31,854 nt of DNA from NCBI GenBank assembly GCA_946621875.1, contig CAMOOX010000010.1, positions 1 through 31,854 on the forward strand. Direction: 5' to 3'. How positions within the stretch are numbered: the first letter of the stretch is position 1; every line of letters begins with the position of its first letter. Shown here one piece after another: positions 8,021 to 16,293 of this stretch. The stretch is from UBA1738 sp003453455. Lineage in GTDB: Bacteria; Bacillota; Clostridia; UBA1381. The notes beneath the pieces were generated by a model that worked only from the letters and a program-made list of their open reading frames with translations, was not told the origin of the DNA and made no database searches. The position numbers and the translations under genes were made by a program.

Positions 8021-11000
8021 TTGAATTCAAAAAAGATAAAATGGTCACCCTCTCAAAAGGACGCAATTTTTACAAAATATCGAGAAGACGGAAAAAGCTG
8101 TAATCTTTTGGTAAGTGCGGCGGCAGGCTCCGGAAAAACGGCGGTTTTGGTACAGAGGATAATAGAAAAACTCATCCCCGAAGATTTGTCAAAAAGTATC
8201 GATGCAAATAAACTGCTCGTCGTCACCTTTACAAATGCCGCAGCACACGAAATGGCGGAGCGAATAAAAAAATCGCTCGACGAAAATCTTTTGTATGCAA
8301 AAAGAAGCGGTGATATTTTAAGGCAAAAGCTAATCAAAAAGCAGCAGCTTTTGATTTTGGACAGTGAAATAACTACTATTGACGCATTTTGTATGCGTCT
8401 TATCCGCAAGCATTTTAATGTACTTAATATAGCTCCCGATTTTTTGGTAGCAGATGAGGCTCAGGCAGAGCTTTTGGCAGACGATGCTATGGAGGAGCTT
8501 TTTTCGGAGCTTTATGAGGAAAACAGCCGGGAGTTTACAGACCTTTTGCTTATGTATGCGTCAAACCGCAGCGACACAGGACTCCAAAATCTCATAAAGC
8601 AGATTTATGACTTCATTATAAAAATACCCGATTCATTTTTATGGCTTTTTAAAAACACCGAAGCATTAAGACTTGAAAACGGAATTAAGAATACCCCGTG
8701 GTATAAAAAGATGCAGGATATGGGAAAATCGGAATTATCCTATGCCCTTTCTATGTCAGAAGAGGCTCTCGGTTTCATATTCTCAGGCGGCGATACAGAA
8801 ACTATGGTTTTGCAAAATCCTCCCGAAAAGGGCAATCCCATATATGATGAATGGAAAGCATATTACAGTGTTTTTTATACATACTATGCAGAGCTTAAAT
8901 CAATTTGCGCAAAAGACGGTGAAAATCAGGCAAAAGCTTTATCAGCATTTACTCTCCCTCAGCTTCGCAGGAATGATGCCCTTTCTGATACGGACAAGGA
9001 TTATTTAAAATCACTTGGAGAGCGCATAAAAGGGGCAGTTACCTCGGCAAAAGCACTTTTATGCATTGATGAGGAAAAATTTTTGCAGCTTTCCCGCGAA
9101 AAGCTCTATCCTACTGCTACTGCACTTTACAAAATTACCGAAAGATTTTCAGAAAAATTTTATGAGAAAAAAGCAGCTAAAAATATGTTTGAATTTTCAG
9201 ATATAGAACAGCTTGCCTACACCCTGCTTTCACAAAACCCCGATATTTCAGGCGAAATAAAGGCACAGTATGAGGAAGTTTTAATGGACGAGTATCAGGA
9301 TACAAGCCTTTTGCAGGAGGCAATATTTTCCTATGTTACAAACGGCAGCAATCTTTTCTGCGTCGGTGATATGAAACAGAGCATTTACCGTTTCCGTTCA
9401 AGTGACCCTACTATCTTTAAGGCGCGTCTTGACCGCTCCTCTTTTGATAAAAAAAGCACTGACCGAAAAATTATACTTTCACAGAATTTCCGAAGCCGAA
9501 AAGAGGTTTTGGATAGCATAAACGATATTTTTTCGGCGATTATGTCCGAAAATGCAGGCGAAATTGATTATGACGAAGGCCAGCGCCTTTATGTCGGAAA
9601 TGACACATATCAGGACACAGGATTTGACCTTAAAAGCGAGTGTGTTATTATAGACTCCGACTCGCAGAGCGATGAGGAAAACGAGGATTTATCGGAAATC
9701 ACTCTTGAAGCACGATTTATTGCAGAAGAAATTGCGCGCCTAAAAGGAAATCATTTCAAAATACAGGACAAATACGGACTGCGTGATATAAAAAACCGCG
9801 ATATAGTCATATTGATGTCCTCATATAAAAAATCGGCGGATATATTTACCGCTGAATTAAATGCACGCGGAATTGATTGTTTTGCAGAGCTGGACGGATA
9901 TTTTGAAAGGAACGAAATACGCCTTATGCTCGCACTTTTCAAGGTGATTTCAAATCCGTATGCAGATATACCCCTTATTAGCGTACTCCGCTCCCCTATC
10001 TGCGCATTTTCCGATGATGAACTTGCATCTATACGAAAATGTAAAAAAGGCAGATTTTTCTCCGCATTAAAGGAATTCATAGCCCTTAAAAACAGCGGTC
10101 TTTTAACAGACAGCGAGGATATAAAAACAGCGAAAAAGGCGGAAAATTTCTGCAAAAAGCTAAATCGCTGGCGTGACTATGCGCGCTATATGCCGTCTGA
10201 CAGGTTAGTTTGGACACTTTATGAGGAAACAGACTTCTATGCCTTTTGCGGCGCATTATACGAAGGCGGCGAGGCGCAGGCAAATCTGCGGCTTTTATTT
10301 GAACGTGCCAAACAGTACGAATCCTACGGTTTTCGCGGACTTTTCGGCTTTATAAAATATATTGAACGGGTAGAAAAGCGCAAAAAAGACATGACCTCAG
10401 CAAGGTTAATCGGTGAAAACCATGATGTTGTGCGTATTATGACCATTCACAAAAGCAAAGGTCTTGAATTTCCCGTTGTTTTCATAGCAGGCGGAGGAAG
10501 AGACTTTATAAGAAAGCTCGATAGCACAAAATTCATAATGCACAAGGATTACGGAATAACTCTCGATTACATAAATTTTGAGGAAAACTATACTGTAATC
10601 TCGCCGCTCAGGGAGTTTTACAGCAAAATCTCTAAGGCTGAACAGACCTCCGAGGATATACGAAAGCTCTATGTTGCAATGACGCGTGCAAAGGAAAAGC
10701 TTTATTTTGTGGCAAGTGCAAAAAATCCAAAAATCGCAAAATTGGAAGGCGGAAAGTTCAGCTTTGACTATGTGCTTTCTTCCAAAAACTTCTGCGAACT
10801 GGTTTTCCCCGTTGCAAAGTTTTCCGAAAACTGGACCATAAAAAATATATCGGCTGATAGCTTGAAGCTTGTTTCGGAAAGTGAAGGAAAGGACAGTGAA
10901 AATTACAGTAAAGAAATTCCAAATGCAGCAAAATTGCTCGAATTTACCTATCCGTATGCCGATTCCGCACTACTTCCTTCAAAGGTTTCGGTGTCCGATT

Positions 11001-11575
11001 TGAAAATAAATGAAGCTACACAAATCATAACAAAACCGGGCTTTTTAAATGAAGGAAAAGTAAGCGGAGCAGGTTACGGAACAGTTATACATACCGTTTT
11101 AGAGCGCCTTGTTCCTAAGAAAAATATGGATTTTGAATATGTTAAATCCTGCATATCCGAACTTGTTTTACAGGAAAAGCTTTCAAAAGAAGAAGCGGAA
11201 TTGGTAAATCCCAATAAAATCCTTGCTTTTTACCGCTCGGACATAGGCAGAAGAATTTTAGAAAGCGAAAAAGTATTCCGTGAACAGCCATTTGAAGTTT
11301 TAGTGCCACTAAATCTTATCTACCCTGATGCAAAAAATGCTGAAAATGAACAGATTATTCTCCAAGGCATTATAGACTGCTGGTTTATCGAGGGCGATGA
11401 AATAGTTCTTGTGGATTATAAGACCGACTCCTTTTCGGATATTTCTGAAATTCACGAAAAATATGACCGCCAGCTTGAACTTTATGCATACGCACTCCAT
11501 AAAATGACAGAAAAAAACATAAAATCTAAAAATATCTATTTATTTTCTGCCAATAGTGTGGTACAATGTCAGTAA
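8021..11575 (+). CDS. addA: ATP-dependent helicase/nuclease subunit A (AddA)
   Basis: AddA is the active UvrD-like helicase and second nuclease of AddAB. The start is taken as TTG at 8021: AAAAGGAGG ends at 8011, 9 nt before it, and translation begins LNSKKIKWSPSQKDAIF as in other AddA proteins. An in-frame ATG at 7976 lacks such a site and would overlap addB. The 1184 residues carry Walker A AAAGSGKT near residue 35, DSEITTIDAFC, Walker B MDEYQDTS, GDMKQSIYRFRSSD, QNFRSR, MTIHKSKGLEFPVVF and YVAMTRAKEKLYF. The C-terminal nuclease motif is GIIDCWF...IVLVDYKTD. All helicase and nuclease motifs look intact. It forms a unit with addB. Confidence 0.95.
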   Translation: MNSKKIKWSPSQKDAIFTKYREDGKSCNLLVSAAAGSGKTAVLVQRIIEKLIPEDLSKSIDANKLLVVTFTNAAAHEMAERIKKSLDENLLYAKRSGDILRQKLIKKQQLLILDSEITTIDAFCMRLIRKHFNVLNIAPDFLVADEAQAELLADDAMEELFSELYEENSREFTDLLLMYASNRSDTGLQNLIKQIYDFIIKIPDSFLWLFKNTEALRLENGIKNTPWYKKMQDMGKSELSYALSMSEEALGFIFSGGDTETMVLQNPPEKGNPIYDEWKAYYSVFYTYYAELKSICAKDGENQAKALSAFTLPQLRRNDALSDTDKDYLKSLGERIKGAVTSAKALLCIDEEKFLQLSREKLYPTATALYKITERFSEKFYEKKAAKNMFEFSDIEQLAYTLLSQNPDISGEIKAQYEEVLMDEYQDTSLLQEAIFSYVTNGSNLFCVGDMKQSIYRFRSSDPTIFKARLDRSSFDKKSTDRKIILSQNFRSRKEVLDSINDIFSAIMSENAGEIDYDEGQRLYVGNDTYQDTGFDLKSECVIIDSDSQSDEENEDLSEITLEARFIAEEIARLKGNHFKIQDKYGLRDIKNRDIVILMSSYKKSADIFTAELNARGIDCFAELDGYFERNEIRLMLALFKVISNPYADIPLISVLRSPICAFSDDELASIRKCKKGRFFSALKEFIALKNSGLLTDSEDIKTAKKAENFCKKLNRWRDYARYMPSDRLVWTLYEETDFYAFCGALYEGGEAQANLRLLFERAKQYESYGFRGLFGFIKYIERVEKRKKDMTSARLIGENHDVVRIMTIHKSKGLEFPVVFIAGGGRDFIRKLDSTKFIMHKDYGITLDYINFEENYTVISPLREFYSKISKAEQTSEDIRKLYVAMTRAKEKLYFVASAKNPKIAKLEGGKFSFDYVLSSKNFCELVFPVAKFSENWTIKNISADSLKLVSESEGKDSENYSKEIPNAAKLLEFTYPYADSALLPSKVSVSDLKINEATQIITKPGFLNEGKVSGAGYGTVIHTVLERLVPKKNMDFEYVKSCISELVLQEKLSKEEAELVNPNKILAFYRSDIGRRILESEKVFREQPFEVLVPLNLIYPDAKNAENEQIILQGIIDCWFIEGDEIVLVDYKTDSFSDISEIHEKYDRQLELYAYALHKMTEKNIKSKNIYLFSANSVVQCQ
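11559..11567 (+). promoter_or_regulatory. Possible extended -10 promoter inside the addA 3' end
   Basis: TGGTACAAT (TGn plus TACAAT) lies 31 nt before the ATG of the His-rich gene, without a convincing -35 (TTTATT at 11539-11544). It could give this gene transcription independent of addAB. Confidence 0.4.
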
Positions 11576-11598
11576 TATTTTGAAAGGTTGTGAGAAAA

Positions 11599-12207
11599 AT
11601 GAGTATTGATGCTGAAAACACTTCTCCTAATAATACAGAAAATAGCGTGGCTGTGCAAGAATCACATCACAGCGAACATCACCATCACCACCATCATCAT
11701 TCGGACGACGGCGAGCATCATCACCACCATCACCATTCTGGCGACGGCGAGCATCATCACCATCATCATTCGAGCGACGGCGAGCATCATCACCACCATC
11801 ACCATTCTGGCGATAGTGAGCATCATCACCATCATCATCACCATCATCCAAAAAATGCAACAAGCAAGCAGCGTAAAAAACGCCGCAAATTCCGAGGTAT
11901 AAAAAGCACCTTTAAATCTTTCTTCTTAAAGCATTCGCCTAAGAACGAAAAAAAGGAAACTGAAAAGCAAAAGCTAATAAAAAGGGCACTCTTTTTATTA
12001 CTCATAATTTGTATATTTTTTACATCCTTCTATTTTCTTCTCATAAATAATATTGAAGGCTCCGGCATATCAAGCGCAAGAAAAACCTCCTCAGAGGCAG
12101 ACCTGTTACGGCGTCAGCTTGTACAGTCACAAAATGAAGTAAAGGCATTAAAAGATGAGCTTGCCGCATATAAAGCAGCATTTGGCGAACTTGACACTAA
12201 TGAATAG
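11599..12207 (+). CDS. Histidine-rich single-pass membrane protein, function unknown
   Basis: I do not recognise a family. The ATG at 11599 is preferred over an in-frame GTG at 11590 because AAAGG ends at 11587, leaving 11 nt. The 202-residue product has three parts. Residues 1-22 are Ser/Asn-rich. Residues 23-83 hold six His runs (2, 8, 7, 6, 7 and 9 His; 39 in all) separated by spacers such as SDDGE, SGDGE and SSDGE. Residues 88-129 are strongly basic, followed by a transmembrane helix at about 130-150 and a charged C-terminal segment (about 164-196) with coiled-coil character. By the positive-inside rule the His tract is cytoplasmic and the coiled coil outside. Metal (Ni, Zn, Co or Cu) binding is plausible but inferred. 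It follows addA by 23 nt, which may be chance. Confidence 0.8.
   Translation: MSIDAENTSPNNTENSVAVQESHHSEHHHHHHHHSDDGEHHHHHHHSGDGEHHHHHHSSDGEHHHHHHHSGDSEHHHHHHHHHPKNATSKQRKKRRKFRGIKSTFKSFFLKHSPKNEKKETEKQKLIKRALFLLLIICIFFTSFYFLLINNIEGSGISSARKTSSEADLLRRQLVQSQNEVKALKDELAAYKAAFGELDTNE
11707..11813 (+). repeat. 38-bp direct repeat, period 69, in the His tract
   Basis: Positions 11707-11744 recur exactly at 11776-11813. The unit encodes DGE, seven His and SG, and is built of CAT/CAC triplets. It indicates recent duplication or slippage within the coding region, and the tract length is likely to vary between strains. Confidence 0.85.
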
Positions 12208-12211
12208 GGAT

Positions 12212-12247
12212 AAAAATACAAAAGTTTAAGGCTTTTGTATTTTTTTT
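12212..12247 (+). terminator. Intrinsic terminator after the His-rich gene
   Basis: Arms ATACAAAAG (12216-12224) and CTTTTGTAT (12232-12240), with a 7-nt loop, are followed by seven T. It closes the addB-addA-His-rich unit. Confidence 0.85.
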
Positions 12248-12258
12248 GTAAAAAGGTA

Positions 12259-12287
12259 TTGACAGAACTGTATTTTTAGTGTACTAT
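12259..12287 (+). promoter_or_regulatory. Promoter of the GntR-ABC operon
   Basis: TTGACA (12259-12264), a 17-nt spacer and TACTAT (12282-12287). The -10 overlaps the left arm of an inverted repeat, as expected for a repressed promoter. Confidence 0.8.
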
Positions 12288-12310
12288 ATGTAATAGCACA
12301 GTTAGTACAC
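12279..12310 (+). promoter_or_regulatory. Likely operator of the YtrA-type repressor
   Basis: GTGTACTA (12279-12286) and TAGTACAC (12303-12310) form a perfect 8-bp inverted repeat with a 16-bp centre, covering the -10 and start site. GTGTA...TACAC half-sites are known for YtrA-family regulators, usually with a shorter gap. Autorepression is inferred. Confidence 0.65.
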
Positions 12311-12324
12311 AAGGAGGTGATATA

Positions 12325-12699
12325 ATGATAACCCTTGATTTCCGCGATTCAAGACCCGTATATGAGCAAATATGCGAAAAAATAAAAAATCTGATTGTAA
12401 GCGGTATAATAAAATCCGGTGACAAAATAATGTCAGTTCGCGATATGGCGGCAGCTCTTACCATTAACCCGAACACGATTGTAAAAGCATATAAGCAGTT
12501 GGAGCAGGAAGGATATATATATTCTGTTCAAGGACGCGGATATTTTGTTGCAGAAAAAAGCTTTGCAAGGTCTAATACAAAAATTGAGGCTCTTACCGAA
12601 AACACTAAAACTGCTTTAAAGGAATTATGCTTTTTAGGCGTAAAGAAAGAAGAGATTTCAAAAATCATTGAAGATATATGGAAAGGAAGAGATATATGA
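12325..12699 (+). CDS. GntR-family regulator, YtrA type
   Basis: This 124-residue protein has an N-terminal winged helix (DSRPVYEQICEKIKNLIVSG, then MSVRDMAAALTINPNTIVKAYKQLEQEGYIYSVQGRGYFV at about residues 41-80) and only a short C-terminal helical tail. That is the form of the YtrA subfamily, which lacks a large ligand domain. The start follows AAGGAGGTGATATA. Its stop overlaps the ATPase start (ATGA at 12696-12699). YtrA-type repressors typically control the adjacent ABC transporter and often respond to cell-envelope-active agents; that response is an inference here. Confidence 0.92.
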   Translation: MITLDFRDSRPVYEQICEKIKNLIVSGIIKSGDKIMSVRDMAAALTINPNTIVKAYKQLEQEGYIYSVQGRGYFVAEKSFARSNTKIEALTENTKTALKELCFLGVKKEEISKIIEDIWKGRDI

Positions 12700-13595
12700 T
12701 TACGGGACTAAGTATAACAAAAAAATTTGATGGCATCTTAGCTCTATCTAATATGGATATACATATTAAAAAAGGCTCGGTTTACGGGCTTGTAGGCCCT
12801 AACGGCGCAGGAAAAACCACCTTTATAAAAGCACTGATGAGCATTTATAAGTTAGATGGCGGAACAATTTATATTGATAAAGAAGAGAATATTTCTGACG
12901 AAAATTTAAAACAGAGGATAGTTTATATAAGTGATGACCTGTATTTTTACCCGGGATATTCAATAAAGCAAACGGCAGATTTTTATGCTTCTGTTTACGA
13001 AAATTGGGACAATAACACATTTTTAAAGCTGCAAGATATTTTTAAAATTGATATAAACCGAAAGGTCAGAAAGCTTTCAAAGGGTATGAAAAAGCAGGTT
13101 GCATTTATGATGGGTATATCGGCAAAGCCCGATATAATGGTTTTGGACGAGCCTGTTGACGGGCTTGACCCCGTTATGCGCAGAAACATTATGAATGTAA
13201 TTTTGCAAGAGGTCGAAAAGCGGAATATGACCGTTTTAATATCAAGCCATAACCTAAGGGAGCTTGAAGATATCTGCGACCATGTAGGAATTATGCACGA
13301 CGGGAAAATAGTGATAGAAAAATCGCTGGACGATGTAAAGGGCAATATTCACAAGCTTCAAGTTGCATTTGACGCATTTTCGCCCGCAGAATTTGAGGCG
13401 GCATTTGAAATTCTGCACAAAGAAGAATACGGAAGCGTATATCAGTATATAATCCGCGGCGACGGCGACGCAGTTCTTGCAAAGGCGAAGGAGTTTAAAC
13501 CCATTCTTTTAGACCTTTTGCCGCTCTCTTTGGAGGAAGTATTTATATATGAATTGGGAGGTATAGGATATGAACTCAAAAACGAAATCCTTTAA
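12696..13595 (+). CDS. ABC transporter ATP-binding protein
   Basis: The 299-residue ATPase starts at the ATG overlapping the GntR stop; GGAAAGGAAG precedes it. An upstream ATG at 12678 is less likely, as the ribosome binding site lies after it. Motifs are Walker A GPNGAGKTT at about residues 34-42, the signature LSKGMKKQ, Walker B IMVLDEPVDGLD and the H-loop SSH. The C-terminal extension of about 80 residues resembles YtrB/BcrA-type ATPases. It ends inside the next gene, so the ATPase and permease are translationally coupled and probably form one exporter or efflux complex. Confidence 0.92.
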   Translation: MITGLSITKKFDGILALSNMDIHIKKGSVYGLVGPNGAGKTTFIKALMSIYKLDGGTIYIDKEENISDENLKQRIVYISDDLYFYPGYSIKQTADFYASVYENWDNNTFLKLQDIFKIDINRKVRKLSKGMKKQVAFMMGISAKPDIMVLDEPVDGLDPVMRRNIMNVILQEVEKRNMTVLISSHNLRELEDICDHVGIMHDGKIVIEKSLDDVKGNIHKLQVAFDAFSPAEFEAAFEILHKEEYGSVYQYIIRGDGDAVLAKAKEFKPILLDLLPLSLEEVFIYELGGIGYELKNEIL

Positions 13596-15498
13596 GAAAA
13601 GTATATTTTGCGCAGATATGCGGCGCTTTTGGAGTTTTTCACTTGCTTATGGCGCAGCCGTATTCTTTGGTGCATTTTTTGATTTTTATTTGAATAACAC
13701 GCCTTACGGAAATGCTGTACCCTACAATTTTGTAAACTCCCGCTTTTTTGCAAGCAGCTGTATTGCAAACTTTTTTGGCGTAATAGCGGGTGCGGTTTTG
13801 GCACTGATACTATTTTCGTACCTTTACAGCACAAGTTCTGTGTCCTTTTATCACGGACTGCCCTTTAAAAGAAAGAGTATTTTTGTAAGCAAGCTATGCT
13901 CAGGCATTGTCCTGCTTTTAGTGCCTATGATAATAGTCTTTGCTATTATCGGCATAACCAAGCTTTGCGGCTCATACATACAAATACGCTGGCTAAGCCT
14001 GTTTTACTGGTTTGGAAATCAAGTCATTTACAGCCTTTTAGCCTTTTCGTGCGTTACCTTTGCAGCTATGCTTTCAGGCAACATCCTGTCCCTGTTAGCG
14101 ATGGGCGCACTCCTTTTTATATCGCCTGCGGTTATAATCGGCTTTATTCATATGGCCTGCCAGAATTACCTTTTGGGATACGCATATGACCCAACAAATT
14201 ATTTCGCATATTTCTATATAACCCCCGATATACTTCTTTTTAAGGCTCGCGGAATTATATATGTGATAGCAATACCGATATTGCTTATAATTTCATACCT
14301 TATGTATAAAAAGCGTGATTTGGAAAGATGCGGAGAGGCGGTCGTATTCCCTAAACTTAAAATAGGATTTGTTTACTTTGCAGGACTTTTAGGCGGAATT
14401 TTCAGCTACTTCTATTTCAGCATATGGGAGTATAAAAGCCTTTTGTTCGTTCTGCCTTTCGGAATTGCCGCCGTAATTATAGCAAATATGATAAACAGGC
14501 GCGCCGTTACCTTAAAAGGCTCAACAAAGCACATAGTTATTTATACTGCGCTTATTCTGCTTATGCTTGGCAGTTTCAGGTCTGATATAATAGGCTTTGA
14601 AAAAAGGATACCCGATACCGACAAAATTACAAGTGTTTCGGTACTCCCTGACAGGTACTACACCAGGCGCTTCCAAGACAATTCGGATTTTTATAAAATA
14701 ACAAAAGACGAAGATATCAAAAAGGTTATCGAATATCACCGCCATAATATATCAAAAACAATGGAAGATATGCAATTTATGCCGAATAATGTAGAAATTA
14801 CATACACCCTGAAAAATGGCAGAACTGTAAAGCGGGCATATGCGGTAAATTTCAGCGAGGAAAAGGAATATTTTGAGGAGATTGCAGACTTAACTCAGAT
14901 TAAAATGGTTTTATACCCCATTTATAATGCTGACAATTTAGAAGTCTTAAATATAGATTTGCATAATTCCCTTACAGACGAAATCATTTATCCTAATAAC
15001 CCTATGTCAAAAGAACTGATTGCGGCTCTTAATAAGGATATTGAAAACCTGCCATATGAGGAAAATGCGGCGCTTTTGTGGAATGCTGTTAACCTCTGTA
15101 CTCCGCTTAACATTGATATTGACTATAAGGATTTATCAGAAAAAGAACAAAAGCCGTATGCAAAGAGCAGTATTTATTTCCCGATTTCCTTTGGGTTTAC
15201 AAATACTATGGATGTGCTAAAAAAATACGGATACTATGACCGTTTTATGACAGTTAAAAATATTGAATCCCTCGGCATAGACAGAAATGACGATAATAAA
15301 GGAAGTCTTACTTTAAAGGACGATACGGTTGATGAAATAATAACAGATCCTGAAAAAATGCAGGAAATCCTGGACACTCTGCAAACAACATACCGAAATC
15401 CTGTTTGGTATAATCAGGGAGAAAATGAAATCTATGATGAATATCTTTTCCTTGACAAACAAGGAGATATTCACACATTTGTGTTATATCAAAGGTAA
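13570..15498 (+). CDS. ABC-2-type membrane permease of the YtrA-type operon
   Basis: The 642-residue membrane protein starts 26 nt inside the end of the ATPase gene, after GGAGGTATAGGAT. About the first 340 residues hold several hydrophobic segments (for example near 14-36, 65-90, 112-130, 150-200, 235-250 and 270-310). The remaining 300 residues are hydrophilic and likely lie outside the membrane. The segment SVSFYHGLPFKRKSIFVSK is typical of YtrC/D-like clostridial permeases. It likely moves a substrate with the preceding ATPase; the substrate cannot be told. The stop codon lies inside the terminator stem that follows. Confidence 0.85.
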   Translation: MNSKTKSFKKSIFCADMRRFWSFSLAYGAAVFFGAFFDFYLNNTPYGNAVPYNFVNSRFFASSCIANFFGVIAGAVLALILFSYLYSTSSVSFYHGLPFKRKSIFVSKLCSGIVLLLVPMIIVFAIIGITKLCGSYIQIRWLSLFYWFGNQVIYSLLAFSCVTFAAMLSGNILSLLAMGALLFISPAVIIGFIHMACQNYLLGYAYDPTNYFAYFYITPDILLFKARGIIYVIAIPILLIISYLMYKKRDLERCGEAVVFPKLKIGFVYFAGLLGGIFSYFYFSIWEYKSLLFVLPFGIAAVIIANMINRRAVTLKGSTKHIVIYTALILLMLGSFRSDIIGFEKRIPDTDKITSVSVLPDRYYTRRFQDNSDFYKITKDEDIKKVIEYHRHNISKTMEDMQFMPNNVEITYTLKNGRTVKRAYAVNFSEEKEYFEEIADLTQIKMVLYPIYNADNLEVLNIDLHNSLTDEIIYPNNPMSKELIAALNKDIENLPYEENAALLWNAVNLCTPLNIDIDYKDLSEKEQKPYAKSSIYFPISFGFTNTMDVLKKYGYYDRFMTVKNIESLGIDRNDDNKGSLTLKDDTVDEIITDPEKMQEILDTLQTTYRNPVWYNQGENEIYDEYLFLDKQGDIHTFVLYQR

Positions 15499-15539
15499 AT
15501 TTAAAAAAGCCTCTCAAAAAGAGAGGCTTTTTTAAATTT
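15497..15539. terminator. Bidirectional terminator, 19-bp perfect stem
   Basis: Arms 15497-15515 and 15521-15539 are perfectly complementary around a five-A loop, with GC core GCCTCTC/GAGAGGC and A/T runs on both sides. It serves both converging genes, and the arms contain parts of both stop codons. Confidence 0.92.
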
Positions 15540-15828
15540 AAGATTCCAATGCGTCGGTAAGCCACCAAGCTCCGATATCAAATGCTTTATAAAGGTTATC
15601 ACGCTCGCCTGAGCGGTAATTTGTTCCCTTGCCAAGCTCGCCCGTATTGTCCTGTATATGAAACTTTACCTTTTTGGTTACATTGATACCGTTTTTTTCC
15701 TCGCTTTCAACAATCTCCAAAACGAGAATAAGCGGTTTTGATAAGTCCCCGTAATAAATCGTATTTCCCTGTCTCAAAACAGGTTTATCTTTATATGTCA
15801 AAATCTTAGCTTTCTTTGCTGCTGCCAC
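15538..15828 (-). CDS. Small conserved hypothetical protein
   Basis: I recognise this only as a type of small protein seen in Clostridia, without known function. The GTG at 15828 is preferred over a GTG at 15837: the AAAGGG ribosome binding site abuts the upstream GTG but is 9 nt from the second. The 96-residue product begins MAAAKKAKILTYKDKPVLRQ, then has GNTIYYGDLSKPLILVLEI, a hydrophilic middle and a C-terminal segment ending AFDIGAWWLTDALES. No signal peptide or membrane helix is seen; a small mostly-beta cytoplasmic protein is likely. It has its own promoter. Confidence 0.8.
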   Translation of the reverse strand: MAAAKKAKILTYKDKPVLRQGNTIYYGDLSKPLILVLEIVESEEKNGINVTKKVKFHIQDNTGELGKGTNYRSGERDNLYKAFDIGAWWLTDALES

Positions 15829-15860
15829 AATTCTCACCCTTTCACTAACTATTATCTTTT

Positions 15861-15889
15861 ATTGTACCATACATTAGAAAATAATTCAA
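15861..15889 (-). promoter_or_regulatory. Promoter of the 96-aa gene
   Basis: On the minus strand TTGAAT (15889-15884), 17 nt and TGG-TACAAT (-10 at 15866-15861). The -35 overlaps the stop of the RseC-like gene. Confidence 0.75.
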
Positions 15890-16293
15890 GCATTTTCCGA
15901 TATTTTAATAACTGTCGGTAAAAAATCCGCCTTGTGGCGCCTATCATACAACACCGTTACGCAAAATACCAAAACAGTCAAAATCGCCGCCACACCTGAT
16001 GCAATGATGTTTGATGCATATATTTTTTGAACTGACAAATATGAGACAAAAAATGTCAAAACCGGCAGGATATACACCAAAAATGCAGAAAAAAGTACCT
16101 TTTTACTCTCCATTTCAATAATTACACTCTCGCCCGCCTTTGCACCAAGCGGATTTTTTGCCGTCACCTTTTGAAAATTCATACGGCAAGCACCTGTGCA
16201 GGAGGCGCAATTATCTCCGCAGGCGGTCTTTCTGCGGACAACTACCTCACAGAGTTCTTCCGATACGCTTTTTATAATTCCTTCCTCTATCAT
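15886..16293 (-). CDS. RseC/MucC-like positive regulator or SoxR-reducing family protein
   Basis: The 135-residue protein has the RseC layout: a short N-terminal beta domain with four cysteines (Cys25, Cys29, Cys32, Cys36; CxxxC-xx-CxxxC), then two transmembrane helices at about 66-88 and 95-115, and a short basic tail. Related proteins accompany Rnf complexes or act on SoxR or sigma-E control. No rnf genes are in view, so the role here is open. The ATG overlaps the recN stop (ATGA), so it is translated with recN. Confidence 0.85.
   Translation of the reverse strand: MIEEGIIKSVSEELCEVVVRRKTACGDNCASCTGACRMNFQKVTAKNPLGAKAGESVIIEMESKKVLFSAFLVYILPVLTFFVSYLSVQKIYASNIIASGVAAILTVLVFCVTVLYDRRHKADFLPTVIKISENA

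Noticed and set aside
11675..11850. CRISPR-like array
   Set aside because: The repetitive CAT/CAC stretch is coding, has no spacers of even length, and no cas genes are present.
11606..11902. Thr/Ile-rich open frame and minus-strand Asp/Met-rich frames over the same region
   Set aside because: They are off-frame readings of the CAT/CAC repeats of the His-rich gene. None has a ribosome binding site or a complex sequence.
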